Shown here: positions 38,155-45,942 of the stretch, piece after piece
Layout: every line of letters starts with the position of its first letter
Position numbering within the stretch: position 1 is the stretch's first letter
DNA from: Stenotrophomonas sp. 704A1
GTDB taxonomy: Bacteria > Pseudomonadota > Gammaproteobacteria > Xanthomonadales > Xanthomonadaceae
DNA: 64,000 nucleotides
Assembly (NCBI RefSeq): GCF_030549525.1
Contig: NZ_CP130831.1
Coordinates: 3,869,501-3,933,500 of the forward strand
Reading direction: 5' to 3'
Translations under genes and position numbers: made by a program
Notes under the pieces: generated by a model
The model's database searches: none
Seen by the model: the letters and a program-made list of their open reading frames with translations, nothing else
Told to the model about the DNA's origin: nothing

Positions 38155-39486
38155 TCAGATCGTCGGCGCCAGCTCTTCCGGTTCGCGCGCCAGCAGGGTG
38201 CCGACGAACAGCCCGGCCAGCAGCACGGTCAACCCGCCCCAGAACGTGGAATAGAACGCCAGATGGGTGTTGAGCGGAAACACGGTGACCGCCAGCGCCA
38301 GCATCGCGGGCCGTGCGCGTTCGCGCGCGGTGGCCGGTGCGAAGCGCCACGCGCGCCAGGCCTGGGCGGCCGCGGCCAGCCACAGCAGCAACCCGAGCAC
38401 ACCGGTTTCGGCGAGGATTTCCAGCACGATCTGGTGCGCATGCAGGGCCGGCGCTTCGCCCCACACGGCATCGCCCTGCTCGGCCACGCAGTGCGGATAG
38501 GCATCGCGGAAGCCGCGTGCGCCGACGCCGTTGAGCGGATGCGCTTCGATCATGCAGACCGCAGCCGACCAGATGCGGGTGCGCCCGGACAGCGCCTGCT
38601 CGACGCCGTCCTCGCCCCCGTCCCAGGCCAGCGCCGTGCGCGCCACGCGTTCGCGCAGCTGCGGCACGCCCGAGACCAGCGCGCCGGCACCGAGCAGCCC
38701 GGCCAGCACCAGCAGGCCGAGCCGCTTCCAGCCCAGCTGGCGCAGGCCGCTGTAGAGCACCACCAGACCGAAGGTGATCCAGGACGCGCGCGAGCCGGCC
38801 AACAGCAGTGCCACGCCCACCGCGACGGTGGCCAGCAACCAGCCGGCCGTGCCGAAGCGGCGCGCCGCTGGCAGCAGCAGGAATGCAGACAGGCTGGCCA
38901 GCACCTGGCCGAACTTGAGATTGCACGGCCCGAGCGCACCGCTGAGGCGGTCAGCCAGCGCGGCTTCCTGGGGCGGGCACAGGCCATGCCCGCTGATGGC
39001 CAGCTTGATCTGCTGCAGCGACCAGAACCACGGGCTGCTGCCGGCCACGGCCTGCACCAGCGCATCCAGCGTCCACAGCCCGGTGATCAGCGCCAGCCCA
39101 CCCAGGGTCAATCGCCGCCGCTGCGGGGTGGCAACGGCGATCGCCACCAGCCACATGAAGGGCAGATAGCGCAGTCCGGCGGCCGCCTTGGTCCACGCGG
39201 CCGAGGGATCGACGGCATCGACGGCGGACAGCGCCTGCGGCAGCCAGTAGCCGAGGAACAGGATCGACGTCAGCGCCCAGGCCGCCGGGCTCAGCAGATG
39301 CGGGCGATGCTGCAGCCTGCGCATGACCATGCGCGTGGCGGCGTACAACGCGCCCAGACCCAGCACGCCTTCGGCGATGCCCGGCAGCGGCCACAACGCG
39401 ACGTAGGCCAGCACCCACCAGGGTGCCCAGCGCCCGGCACGCTCGTCGCGCGCGGACGACGCGGCGTCAGCCGGCGAGATCGGCAT
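38155..39486 (-). CDS. O-antigen ligase / Wzy_C-type polymerase-like protein
   Basis: 443 residues from the ATG at 39486, which lies 20 bp inside the end of the preceding glycosyltransferase gene. About ten to twelve membrane helices. The Wzy_C region is clear: VGVALLLAGSRASWITFGLVVL, then a periplasmic loop with SGRTRIWSAAVCMIEAHPLNGVGARGFRDAYPHC and HAHQIVLEILAETGVLGLLLWL, which carries the conserved His, Asn and Glu-x-Gly pattern. This family includes WaaL, which joins O-antigen to lipid A core, and O-antigen or related polymerases. The neighbouring GT4 enzyme and lipid A genes favour a WaaL-like role. Confidence 0.8.
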   Translation of the reverse strand: MPISPADAASSARDERAGRWAPWWVLAYVALWPLPGIAEGVLGLGALYAATRMVMRRLQHRPHLLSPAAWALTSILFLGYWLPQALSAVDAVDPSAAWTKAAAGLRYLPFMWLVAIAVATPQRRRLTLGGLALITGLWTLDALVQAVAGSSPWFWSLQQIKLAISGHGLCPPQEAALADRLSGALGPCNLKFGQVLASLSAFLLLPAARRFGTAGWLLATVAVGVALLLAGSRASWITFGLVVLYSGLRQLGWKRLGLLVLAGLLGAGALVSGVPQLRERVARTALAWDGGEDGVEQALSGRTRIWSAAVCMIEAHPLNGVGARGFRDAYPHCVAEQGDAVWGEAPALHAHQIVLEILAETGVLGLLLWLAAAAQAWRAWRFAPATARERARPAMLALAVTVFPLNTHLAFYSTFWGGLTVLLAGLFVGTLLAREPEELAPTI

Positions 39487-40582
39487 AAAGGCGGAGGGTG
39501 TCACGCTGCATGGCCTGCAGGGTAAACGGGATACGGCCCGGCAGTGACGGCGGTTGCGCCAGCAGGGCCAGCGCACGTTCACCCAGCGCCTGCGCATCGC
39601 CATGTGGCACGGCGCCACTGGGCTGCAGCTGCTGCAGCAGCTCACCCACGCCGCCATGGTCCCAGCCCAGTACCGGGCGGCCGACCGACAGCGCTTCCAC
39701 CACGGTACGGCCGAAGGCCTCGGGCTTGTCGGACAACTGCAGCACCAGATCGCTCGCCGCATACGCCTGGGCGATGCGGGCGGTCGGCGGGCTGATGTGT
39801 ACGGCGGCGTCCACGCCCAGCTCCGTCGCCTGTCTGCGCAGCTCGGCCAGGTAGGCCTCGCGGCCCGGCTCGTCGGTGCCCAGCATCCACAGCTGCGCCG
39901 GCACGCCTGCGGCGCGGACATCGGCCAACAGCTGCAGGGCGTGTGCATGGCCTTTCAGGCGGGTACCGCGGCCGGGCAGCAGCAGCAACGGCCCTTCGAC
40001 CTGCGGTAACCAGGGGTGGTCGGCGGCCAACGCCAGCCGCGGCCGCCGGTCGGCGCGCGCTACGCGCGGGAACTGGGCGACATCCACGCCACGCGGAATC
40101 ACCTGCAGCTTTGCTTCGGGCACGGTGGGATAGTGCCGCTGCACGTAATCGCGCACGCTGTTGGACACGCAGATCACGCGCTCGCCACTGGTCATCACCG
40201 CGCTGTAGCGGCTGGGCGAATTGAGCCCGTGCACGGTGGTCACCCAGTGGGGCCGCTGCGCGGCCGGCATCGCGCGGATCGCAGACAGGCCCAGCCAGGC
40301 CGGCAGCCGCGAGCGCGCATGCACGATATCGGCCCCCACGTCGGTGAACAGCCGCCGCAGGGTCGGCAGGTGACGCAGCGTCAGCAGCGACTTGCGGCCG
40401 ATATCCAGGGTGAGGTGCTCGGCGCCGCTGTCCAGCAGCGGTTGCACCAGCCGGCCGCCGGCCGAGACCACCAGCGCACGTTGGCCGGCAGCGACCAGCG
40501 CCGCAGCAATTTCAAGGGTCGAGCGCTCGACACCGCCGGAGTGCAGCGCCGGCAGCAACTGCACCACGGTCAATCGGCGCAT
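39467..40582 (-). CDS. GT4-family glycosyltransferase
   Basis: 371 residues, GT-B fold. N-terminal acceptor half starts RRLTVVQLLPALHSGGVERSTLEIA; the donor half carries the E-x7-E motif in EAFGRTVVEALSVGRPVLGWDHGGVGEL. Acts at the cytoplasmic face of the membrane, probably in lipopolysaccharide core or surface glycan assembly; the sugar cannot be inferred. Middle gene of a minus-strand unit: zinc-finger gene, 15 bp gap, this gene, 20-bp overlap with the ligase-like gene. Confidence 0.9.
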   Translation of the reverse strand: MRRLTVVQLLPALHSGGVERSTLEIAAALVAAGQRALVVSAGGRLVQPLLDSGAEHLTLDIGRKSLLTLRHLPTLRRLFTDVGADIVHARSRLPAWLGLSAIRAMPAAQRPHWVTTVHGLNSPSRYSAVMTSGERVICVSNSVRDYVQRHYPTVPEAKLQVIPRGVDVAQFPRVARADRRPRLALAADHPWLPQVEGPLLLLPGRGTRLKGHAHALQLLADVRAAGVPAQLWMLGTDEPGREAYLAELRRQATELGVDAAVHISPPTARIAQAYAASDLVLQLSDKPEAFGRTVVEALSVGRPVLGWDHGGVGELLQQLQPSGAVPHGDAQALGERALALLAQPPSLPGRIPFTLQAMQRDTLRLYADLAG

Positions 40583-40597
40583 CGATCGAAGGCCTGC

Positions 40598-40795
40598 TTA
40601 GTCCGCCAGCACGAACACGGCGCCGCAGTACGCGCACTTCGCTTCGCCATTGGGCTCGTCTTCGATCGGCAGATACACCCGCGGATGCGAGTTCCACAGC
40701 GCCATTTCCGGGGTCGGGCAGCTCAGCGGCAGATCGCTGCGGTGCACGGTGTAGCGCTTTTCGGCGTTGGCGGGCGCGGTGGCGGTATGGCTCAT
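40598..40795 (-). CDS. zf-CHCC zinc-finger domain protein
   Basis: 65 residues from the ATG at 40795. The zf-CHCC pattern is visible: Cys in LSCPTPEMALWNSHPRVYLPIE, the His of SHPRVYL, then CAYC near the C-terminus. The fold is that of the mitochondrial complex I subunit NDUFS6; bacterial stand-alone forms are common in Xanthomonadales beside LPS genes but have no assigned role. An extended -10 (TGCTAGAAT, 40830-40838) precedes it. Confidence 0.85.
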   Translation of the reverse strand: MSHTATAPANAEKRYTVHRSDLPLSCPTPEMALWNSHPRVYLPIEDEPNGEAKCAYCGAVFVLAD

Positions 40796-40829
40796 GGCGG
40801 ATGTCGATGAACGGATTGCGAGGCCTGCG

Positions 40830-40838
40830 ATTCTAGCA
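40830..40838 (-). promoter_or_regulatory. Extended -10 of the zinc-finger/GT4/ligase unit
   Basis: On the minus strand TGCTAGAAT (TGn plus TAGAAT). The expected start is near 40823, giving a ~28-nt leader before the zinc-finger gene. No good -35 is evident. Confidence 0.55.
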
Positions 40839-41215
40839 TCTGGGCCGGGCCAGCACTGCGCCGCAGCAGGATCGCGGGCGCGCGCCGCGATTCGGCCGGG
40901 CCCGGCGCCCCGCCTGACGACTCGCGCTGGCGGGGATTTCTTCAATCGATCCAAGGAGTTCCCTGCAGATTCCCGTCACCGGCGATATTTGCCGCATTTG
41001 GATCGAACTAAATGGCACTTGTCAGGGCGCCGCCCGCTGTTGCAGCATCGGCCCAGGTCCTGACCGGACCGACCCCATTCCGACCCGATCGCGTGGCCCG
41101 TCCCCCACCGGACCTGCATCGCTTCCGGCGGCCGCTGCGGCCGTCGGCGCGATGCTGTCCGTGGCGCCGGCCGATGCGGGTACTGCCTGCCGCCTGCCCT
41201 ACCGGGAGACCCTGC
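40839..41215. other. Intergenic region upstream of the GH92 gene
   Basis: Divergent spacer of about 380 bp. It includes a run CCAAGGAGTTCC near 40950 that looks like a ribosome-binding site but leads to no convincing frame, and a short inverted pair GGATCGA / TCGATCC. I see no gene in it; the promoter of the mannosidase gene must lie here. Confidence 0.35.
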
Positions 41216-44200
41216 ATGACCCTGTCCGATCCGCGCCGCGCCCTGCTTCCGCTCGCCCTGGCCCTGGCCTGTGCGACCACCGCGATGCCGGTGCGGGCAG
41301 ACGGCTGGCAGACGTCCTTCGAGCCGGGCGAACCGGCGCCGGCCAAGGCGTCGGGCACGCTCGAGGTGGCCATCGGCAGCGGCCCGGCAGCGCCCTATGC
41401 GGCCAAGCGCAACGTGGGCTACAGCGGCCTGCATGCGCTGCACTACCGCAGCAGCGGCGGGAGCGCGCGCCGCGTGCTGTTCCAGACCGACCAGGCGATC
41501 GAGGCCGACACCATAGTGTCCTGGCTGGTGCTGCCCGAAATCGTTGGCAACGACACTGTGGCGTCCACCTACGTATCGCTGGACCTGCTGCTGGACGATG
41601 GCAGCCGGGTCTCCGCCGGTGCTGCGCGCGACCAGCACGGCGTCGCGCTGGGCGCACGCGCACAGGGCGATTCGAAGACGCTGTATCCCCAGCAGTGGGC
41701 GCGCAAGGCCGTGCGCCTGGGCGATGTACCCGCGCTGCAGGGTCGCCGCGTGCGCGCCATCGAACTGGAGGTGGCCAGCGCCGCCGGCGCGCCGGTATCG
41801 GGCTGGATCGACGACGTGCGCCTGCAGGTGCAGCCACGCCCGGCACCGCAGCGCGCGTCCGACTGGGTACTGACCACCCGCGGGACCCAGGCCAACGGGA
41901 CCTTCTCGCGCGGCAACAATTTCCCGGCCACGGCGGTGCCGCATGGCTTCAACTTCTGGACGCCGGTCACCGATGCCGGTGCGTTGAACTGGCTGTACCG
42001 CTGGAACGAGCAGAACGACGCGCAGAACCGGCCACAGCTGCAGGCGCTGGCGCTGAGCCACCAGCCGAGCCCGTGGATGGGCGACCGCCAGACCTTCCAG
42101 GTGATGCCTTCGGCCAGCCGCGGCGTACCCGACGCCGACCGCCGCAAGCGCGCGCTGTCGTTCGACCGCCAGCATGAACGCGCCCGCCCCTATCGCTACG
42201 ACGTGCGCTTCGACAACGGCATCTCCGCCGCCATCGCGCCCACGGATCATGCCGCGCTGTTCCGCTTCGAGTTCCCCGAAGGCGGCGATGCCAACCTGCT
42301 GTTCGACAACGTCGATGCACGCGGCGGACTGGTCCTGGATGCGGCCACGCAGACCCTGTCCGGCTACACCGATACCCGCAGCGGCCTGTCCAACGGCGCC
42401 ACCCGCATGTACGTGTTGGCCCGCTTCGACCGCCCGTGGCGCAGCAGTGGCTTGATCGACAGCGGGCGCCCGACCGGCTACATCAAGTTCGACGCGGGCA
42501 GCGAGCACCGGGTGACGATGCGCATCGCAACGTCGCTGATCTCGATCGAACAGGCGCGCCACAACCTGGCACTGGAAATCAGCGCAGCCGATACGCTGGA
42601 AAGCGTGGCCGGCCGCGCCCAGGACGCCTGGGACGCACGCCTGGCCCGCTTCGACATCGGCAATGCCAGCGACGACCAGAAGACCACGCTGTACTCCAGC
42701 CTGTACCGGCTGTTCCTGTACCCCAACTCGGGCCATGAGAACGCCGGCAGCGCAGCCGCGCCGGACTGGCGCTACGCCAGCCAGGCCAGCGCCGCCGAGG
42801 ACGACACCGACGGCAGCGCCAGCCGCAGCTTCGCGCCCGTGCGCGATGGCAGGGTGTTCGTCAACAATGGCTTCTGGGATACCTTCCGCACCACCTGGCC
42901 GGCGTATGCACTGTTCACCCCGGACGATGCCGGGCAGCTGGTGCAGGGCTTCATCGAGCAGTACCGCGCCGGTGGCTGGATCGCACGCTGGTCCTCGCCC
43001 GGCTATGCCGATCTGATGGTCGGCACCAGTTCGGATGTGGCCTTCGCCGATGCATGGCTGAAGGGCATCGGCGGCTTCGACCCGGAAGAGGCGTATGCCG
43101 CAGCACTGAAGAACGCCACCGTGGTTCCCCCCGATCGCCACGTCGGCCGCAAGGGCATGGAGCGCTCGACCTTCCGCGGCTACGCCAGCGCCGACGTGCA
43201 TGAGGGCATGTCGTGGACGATGGAAGGTGCCCTCAATGACTTCGGCATCGCCAACATGGCCGAAGCGCTGGCCAAGCGTGCGATCACCCCGGCCGCACGC
43301 GAACGCTACAGCACCGAGGCCGACTATTTCCGCCACCGCGCCGCCAGCTACGCGACCATGTTCGATCCGGCCGCCGGCTTCTTCCAGGGCCGCAGGGCCG
43401 ATGGCCGCTGGCGCGTGGACGCCAAGGACTACGACCCGCGCGTGTGGGGCCACGACTACACCGAATCCAATGGCTGGACCTTCGCCTTCACCGCTGCACA
43501 TGATGGCGAAGGCCTGGCCGCGCTGTATGGCGGCCGCGAAAAGCTGGCCGCCAAGCTGGATGCCTTCTTCGCCACACCGGAAACCGCCGATGCGGCGTTC
43601 GCCGGCTCGTACGGCGGCATCATCCACGAGATGACCGAAGCGCGCGATGTGCGCATGGGCATGTACGCGCACAGCAACCAGCCGGCACACCACATCCCAT
43701 GGATGTACCTGTACGCCGGCCAGCCCTGGAAGACCCAGCAGCACGTGCGCGAGATCCTGTCGCGGCTGTACGTGGGCAGCGAGATCGGCCAGGGCTACCC
43801 CGGCGATGAAGACAACGGCGAGACCTCGGCCTGGTACGTACTGGCCTCGCTGGGGCTGTACCCGCTGCGGATGGGATCGCCGGAGTATGCGATCGGCTCG
43901 CCGGCGTTCGAACATGCCCGGGTCGAGCTGCAGGGCGGTGCGGTGCTGACCGTCAACGCCGCCAACAACTCGCCGCAGAACGTGTACGTGCAATCGCTGA
44001 AGATCAACGGCCAGCCGTGGAGCCGGACCTGGGTGCCGCACGAGGTGATCGCCAAGGGGGCGACCCTGGACTTCGTGATGGGCCCGCACCCCTCACGCTG
44101 GGGCAGCGGCGTGGATGATGCCCCGCGCTCGCTCACCGCCCGCGGCCAGCGCCCGCAGTTGCTGCACGATCTGCTCGGCAGCAGCGCGCAGGCGGCGCTG

Positions 44201-44560
44201 GCCGATGGCCGTACCCTGCCCGCCCTGATCGACGATGACGCCGCCACCAGCGTGCCGCTCGGCGGTGGTGCCAGCATCGCACTGCACCCGGTGGGCGACG
44301 GCGCACCGACGATGTACACGCTGACCAGTGGCGAGGGCCCGATCCGCGGCGGCGCATGGACCCTGGAAGCGCGCAGCGGCGACGGACGCTGGCAGACGCT
44401 GGACCAGCGCCGCAGCGAAGACTTCCCCTCGCCACGCCAGACCCGTCCGTTCCGTATTGCCAAGCCGGCGCGCTACAGCGAGTACCGCCTGCGGCTGGCG
44501 GCGCCTGGACGCCTGTCGCTGGCCGAAGTCGAACTGTTGACACCCGCCCCCCTACAATGA
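41216..44560 (+). CDS. Secreted GH92-family alpha-mannosidase with extra N- and C-terminal domains
   Basis: 1114 residues from the ATG at 41216 (GGGAGA upstream), with a signal peptide (LLPLALALACATTAMPVRA). Residues ~30-215 form a galactose-binding/beta-sandwich-like domain (WIDDVRLQV); the GH92 part starts near SDWVLTTRGTQANGTFSRGNNFPATAVPHGFNFWTPVTD. Calcium and catalytic regions are typical: FWDTFRTTWPAYALFTPDDAGQLVQGF, YADLMVGTSSDVAFADAWLKGI, YTESNGWTFAF, HSNQPAHHIPWMYLYAGQPWKTQ and GYPGDEDNGETSAWYVLASLGLYPL. GH92 enzymes are calcium-dependent exo-alpha-mannosidases acting on N-glycan and fungal mannans. The last ~140 residues resemble an F5/8-type carbohydrate-binding domain. The bacterium may use it on host or fungal glycoproteins. 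Confidence 0.9.
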   Translation: MTLSDPRRALLPLALALACATTAMPVRADGWQTSFEPGEPAPAKASGTLEVAIGSGPAAPYAAKRNVGYSGLHALHYRSSGGSARRVLFQTDQAIEADTIVSWLVLPEIVGNDTVASTYVSLDLLLDDGSRVSAGAARDQHGVALGARAQGDSKTLYPQQWARKAVRLGDVPALQGRRVRAIELEVASAAGAPVSGWIDDVRLQVQPRPAPQRASDWVLTTRGTQANGTFSRGNNFPATAVPHGFNFWTPVTDAGALNWLYRWNEQNDAQNRPQLQALALSHQPSPWMGDRQTFQVMPSASRGVPDADRRKRALSFDRQHERARPYRYDVRFDNGISAAIAPTDHAALFRFEFPEGGDANLLFDNVDARGGLVLDAATQTLSGYTDTRSGLSNGATRMYVLARFDRPWRSSGLIDSGRPTGYIKFDAGSEHRVTMRIATSLISIEQARHNLALEISAADTLESVAGRAQDAWDARLARFDIGNASDDQKTTLYSSLYRLFLYPNSGHENAGSAAAPDWRYASQASAAEDDTDGSASRSFAPVRDGRVFVNNGFWDTFRTTWPAYALFTPDDAGQLVQGFIEQYRAGGWIARWSSPGYADLMVGTSSDVAFADAWLKGIGGFDPEEAYAAALKNATVVPPDRHVGRKGMERSTFRGYASADVHEGMSWTMEGALNDFGIANMAEALAKRAITPAARERYSTEADYFRHRAASYATMFDPAAGFFQGRRADGRWRVDAKDYDPRVWGHDYTESNGWTFAFTAAHDGEGLAALYGGREKLAAKLDAFFATPETADAAFAGSYGGIIHEMTEARDVRMGMYAHSNQPAHHIPWMYLYAGQPWKTQQHVREILSRLYVGSEIGQGYPGDEDNGETSAWYVLASLGLYPLRMGSPEYAIGSPAFEHARVELQGGAVLTVNAANNSPQNVYVQSLKINGQPWSRTWVPHEVIAKGATLDFVMGPHPSRWGSGVDDAPRSLTARGQRPQLLHDLLGSSAQAALADGRTLPALIDDDAATSVPLGGGASIALHPVGDGAPTMYTLTSGEGPIRGGAWTLEARSGDGRWQTLDQRRSEDFPSPRQTRPFRIAKPARYSEYRLRLAAPGRLSLAEVELLTPAPLQ
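44553..44558 (+). promoter_or_regulatory. Candidate -10 of the metallopeptidase gene (leaderless)
   Basis: TACAAT, then GACGCC, then ATG at 44565. It overlaps the last codons and stop of the mannosidase gene. A TTGACA at 44537-44542 is only 10 bp away, too close to be its -35. Confidence 0.5.
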
Positions 44561-44564
44561 CGCC

Positions 44565-45311
44565 ATGCGCCTACGTGTCCTCCCCCTCGCTCTCGCCACC
44601 CTTGCCTTTCCCTTTGCCAGTCCTGCCCAGCCGCAGACCCAGGCCTTCGATGGCCAGGTCAGCCGTGACGGCGTGACCCTGTACTACCAGGACGCGACGG
44701 GCGCGCTGGCCGCGCCGGTGCGCAAGCGCATCATCGATACGTTCTACTTCGCCTATCTGCGCGAGCGTGCCGATTTCCGTCCGGCCGCGCCGAACGAGGT
44801 ACGCATCGTGATCGATCCGGCCTACAACGGCGTGGCCTACGTGGGTGACAAGGACAAGGCCAGCACCATCACCATCAATCCCGGCTGGCTGGTCCAGCAT
44901 CCGGATGACATCGATCTGGTGACCCACGAAGCGATGCACATCGTGCAGGGCTACCCCGGCTATGGCGACAAGCGCGTGCCGGGCTGGCTGGTGGAGGGCA
45001 TTGCCGACTACGCCCGCGATCGCTACGGCATGAACAACGCCGCTGCCGGCTGGGCGTTGCCGGACAAGCTGAGCCAGGGCCAGACGGTGGAAAGCGGCTA
45101 CCGGGTGACCGGTGCCTTCCTGAAGTGGGCCGAAGCGGCGCACCCGGGACTGGTGCTGGCACTGGACAAGGATCTGCGCGACGGGCGCTATGCACCGGCG
45201 CTGTGGCAGAAGCACACCGGCAAGACCCTGCCGGCGTTGTGGGCGGAGTATGCCAAGCCGCGCTCCCCGGCCCCTGCGCCACCGCCCGCGCGACGCGCGA
45301 AGCGGCGGTAA
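44565..45311 (+). CDS. Basic-secretory-protein family putative metallopeptidase
   Basis: 248 residues with a signal peptide (MRLRVLPLALATLAFPFASPA, cleaved before QPQTQ). The BSP family (plant defence-type basic secretory proteins and bacterial relatives) is recognised by VTHEAMHIVQGYPGYG, containing HEAMH (HExxH zinc site), and PGWLVEGIADYARDRYG, whose downstream Glu/Asp could complete the site. INPGWLVQHPDDIDL is also typical. The C-terminal ~25 residues are Pro/Ala/Arg rich and basic. Starts 4 bp after the mannosidase stop; both are exported, so they may act together on glycoprotein, but a separate -10 suggests independent expression. Confidence 0.8.
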   Translation: MRLRVLPLALATLAFPFASPAQPQTQAFDGQVSRDGVTLYYQDATGALAAPVRKRIIDTFYFAYLRERADFRPAAPNEVRIVIDPAYNGVAYVGDKDKASTITINPGWLVQHPDDIDLVTHEAMHIVQGYPGYGDKRVPGWLVEGIADYARDRYGMNNAAAGWALPDKLSQGQTVESGYRVTGAFLKWAEAAHPGLVLALDKDLRDGRYAPALWQKHTGKTLPALWAEYAKPRSPAPAPPPARRAKRR

Positions 45312-45321
45312 GTTCGACGTT

Positions 45322-45340
45322 GCCGGGGCGATGCCCCGGC
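45322..45340 (+). terminator. Hairpin after the metallopeptidase gene
   Basis: GCCGGGGC-GAT-GCCCCGGC, 10 bp past the stop. The tail CTTCAAC is not U-rich, so it is a weak terminator or mRNA-end hairpin. Confidence 0.45.
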
Positions 45341-45342
45341 CT

Positions 45343-45417
45343 TCAACGCGACTGCACGAAGCCGGCGTACAGCGCGAACAGCTGCTGGAAATACCGCTTG
45401 CTCACTCGACTGCGCAT
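45343..45417 (-). CDS. Possible 24-residue protein or gene remnant
   Basis: ATG at 45417 with GGAG 8 nt upstream, frame ending in TGA at 45343. The product MRSRVSKRYFQQLFALYAGF-VQSR is amphipathic and looks protein-like rather than random, unlike its surroundings. It could be a genuine short peptide or the C-terminal end of a gene whose body was displaced by the repeat array next to it. I do not recognise it. Confidence 0.3.
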   Translation of the reverse strand: MRSRVSKRYFQQLFALYAGFVQSR

Positions 45418-45552
45418 GACACTGCTCCGCCCATGGAAAGTTGGTCGGGCCCAGGGTGGGAAGGCCGGTCCGGTCCCTTCCCACGGCCGGGCCGCGTGGG
45501 CGTATTGGGCCGCAACGAGGTTGCAGGGCGGTGACCACAGGACTGCAATCCG

Positions 45553-45864
45553 GTAGCGCCGGGCCATGCCCGGCGGGCCATGCCCGGCGGGCCATGCCCG
45601 GCGGGCCATGCCCGGCGGAACATGCCCGGCGGAACATGCCCGGCGGGCCATGCCCGGCGGGCCATGCCCGGCGGGCCATGCCCGGCGGGCCATGCCCGGC
45701 GGAACATGCCCGGCGGAACATGCCCGGCGGGCCATGCCCGGCGGAACATGCCCGGCGGAACATGCCCGGCGGAACATGCCCGGCGGAACATGCCCGGCGG
45801 AACATGCCCGGCGGAATGCGGAGAGCGCCGCGCTGCGCGCTCGCCGGGCATGGCCCGGCGCTAC
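45553..45864. repeat. 18-copy 14-bp minisatellite inside a SMAG pair
   Basis: Eighteen 14-bp units without a break from 45561 to 45812. Two versions alternate: A = GGGCCATGCCCGGC and B = GGAACATGCCCGGC, in the order AAAABBAAAABBABBBBB. The array is headed by GTAGCGCC (45553-45560), the 5' end of a SMAG, and followed by an intact inverted SMAG ending GGCGCTAC (45842-45864). Unit A is the SMAG palindrome core itself; B loses the symmetry. So a SMAG arm has expanded by slippage. It lies between the metallopeptidase gene and maeB. Confidence 0.95.
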
Positions 45865-45889
45865 CCGATCCGGTTTCCGCGGGGCGGAA

Positions 45890-45918
45890 ACAGAAACGCG
45901 CCCCGTGGGGCGCGTTTC
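45890..45918 (-). terminator. Terminator of maeB
   Basis: Palindrome AAACGCGCCCC-GT-GGGGCGCGTTT. On the minus strand it is followed by CTGTTT, a U-rich tail; 25-50 bases past the maeB stop. Confidence 0.75.
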
Positions 45919-45942
45919 CGCAGATCGCATCGGAACGAAGGC

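Noticed and set aside
44537..44558. Consensus sigma-70 promoter TTGACA/TACAAT for the metallopeptidase
   Set aside because: The spacer is only 10 bp; the -10 stays plausible but the TTGACA cannot be its partner.
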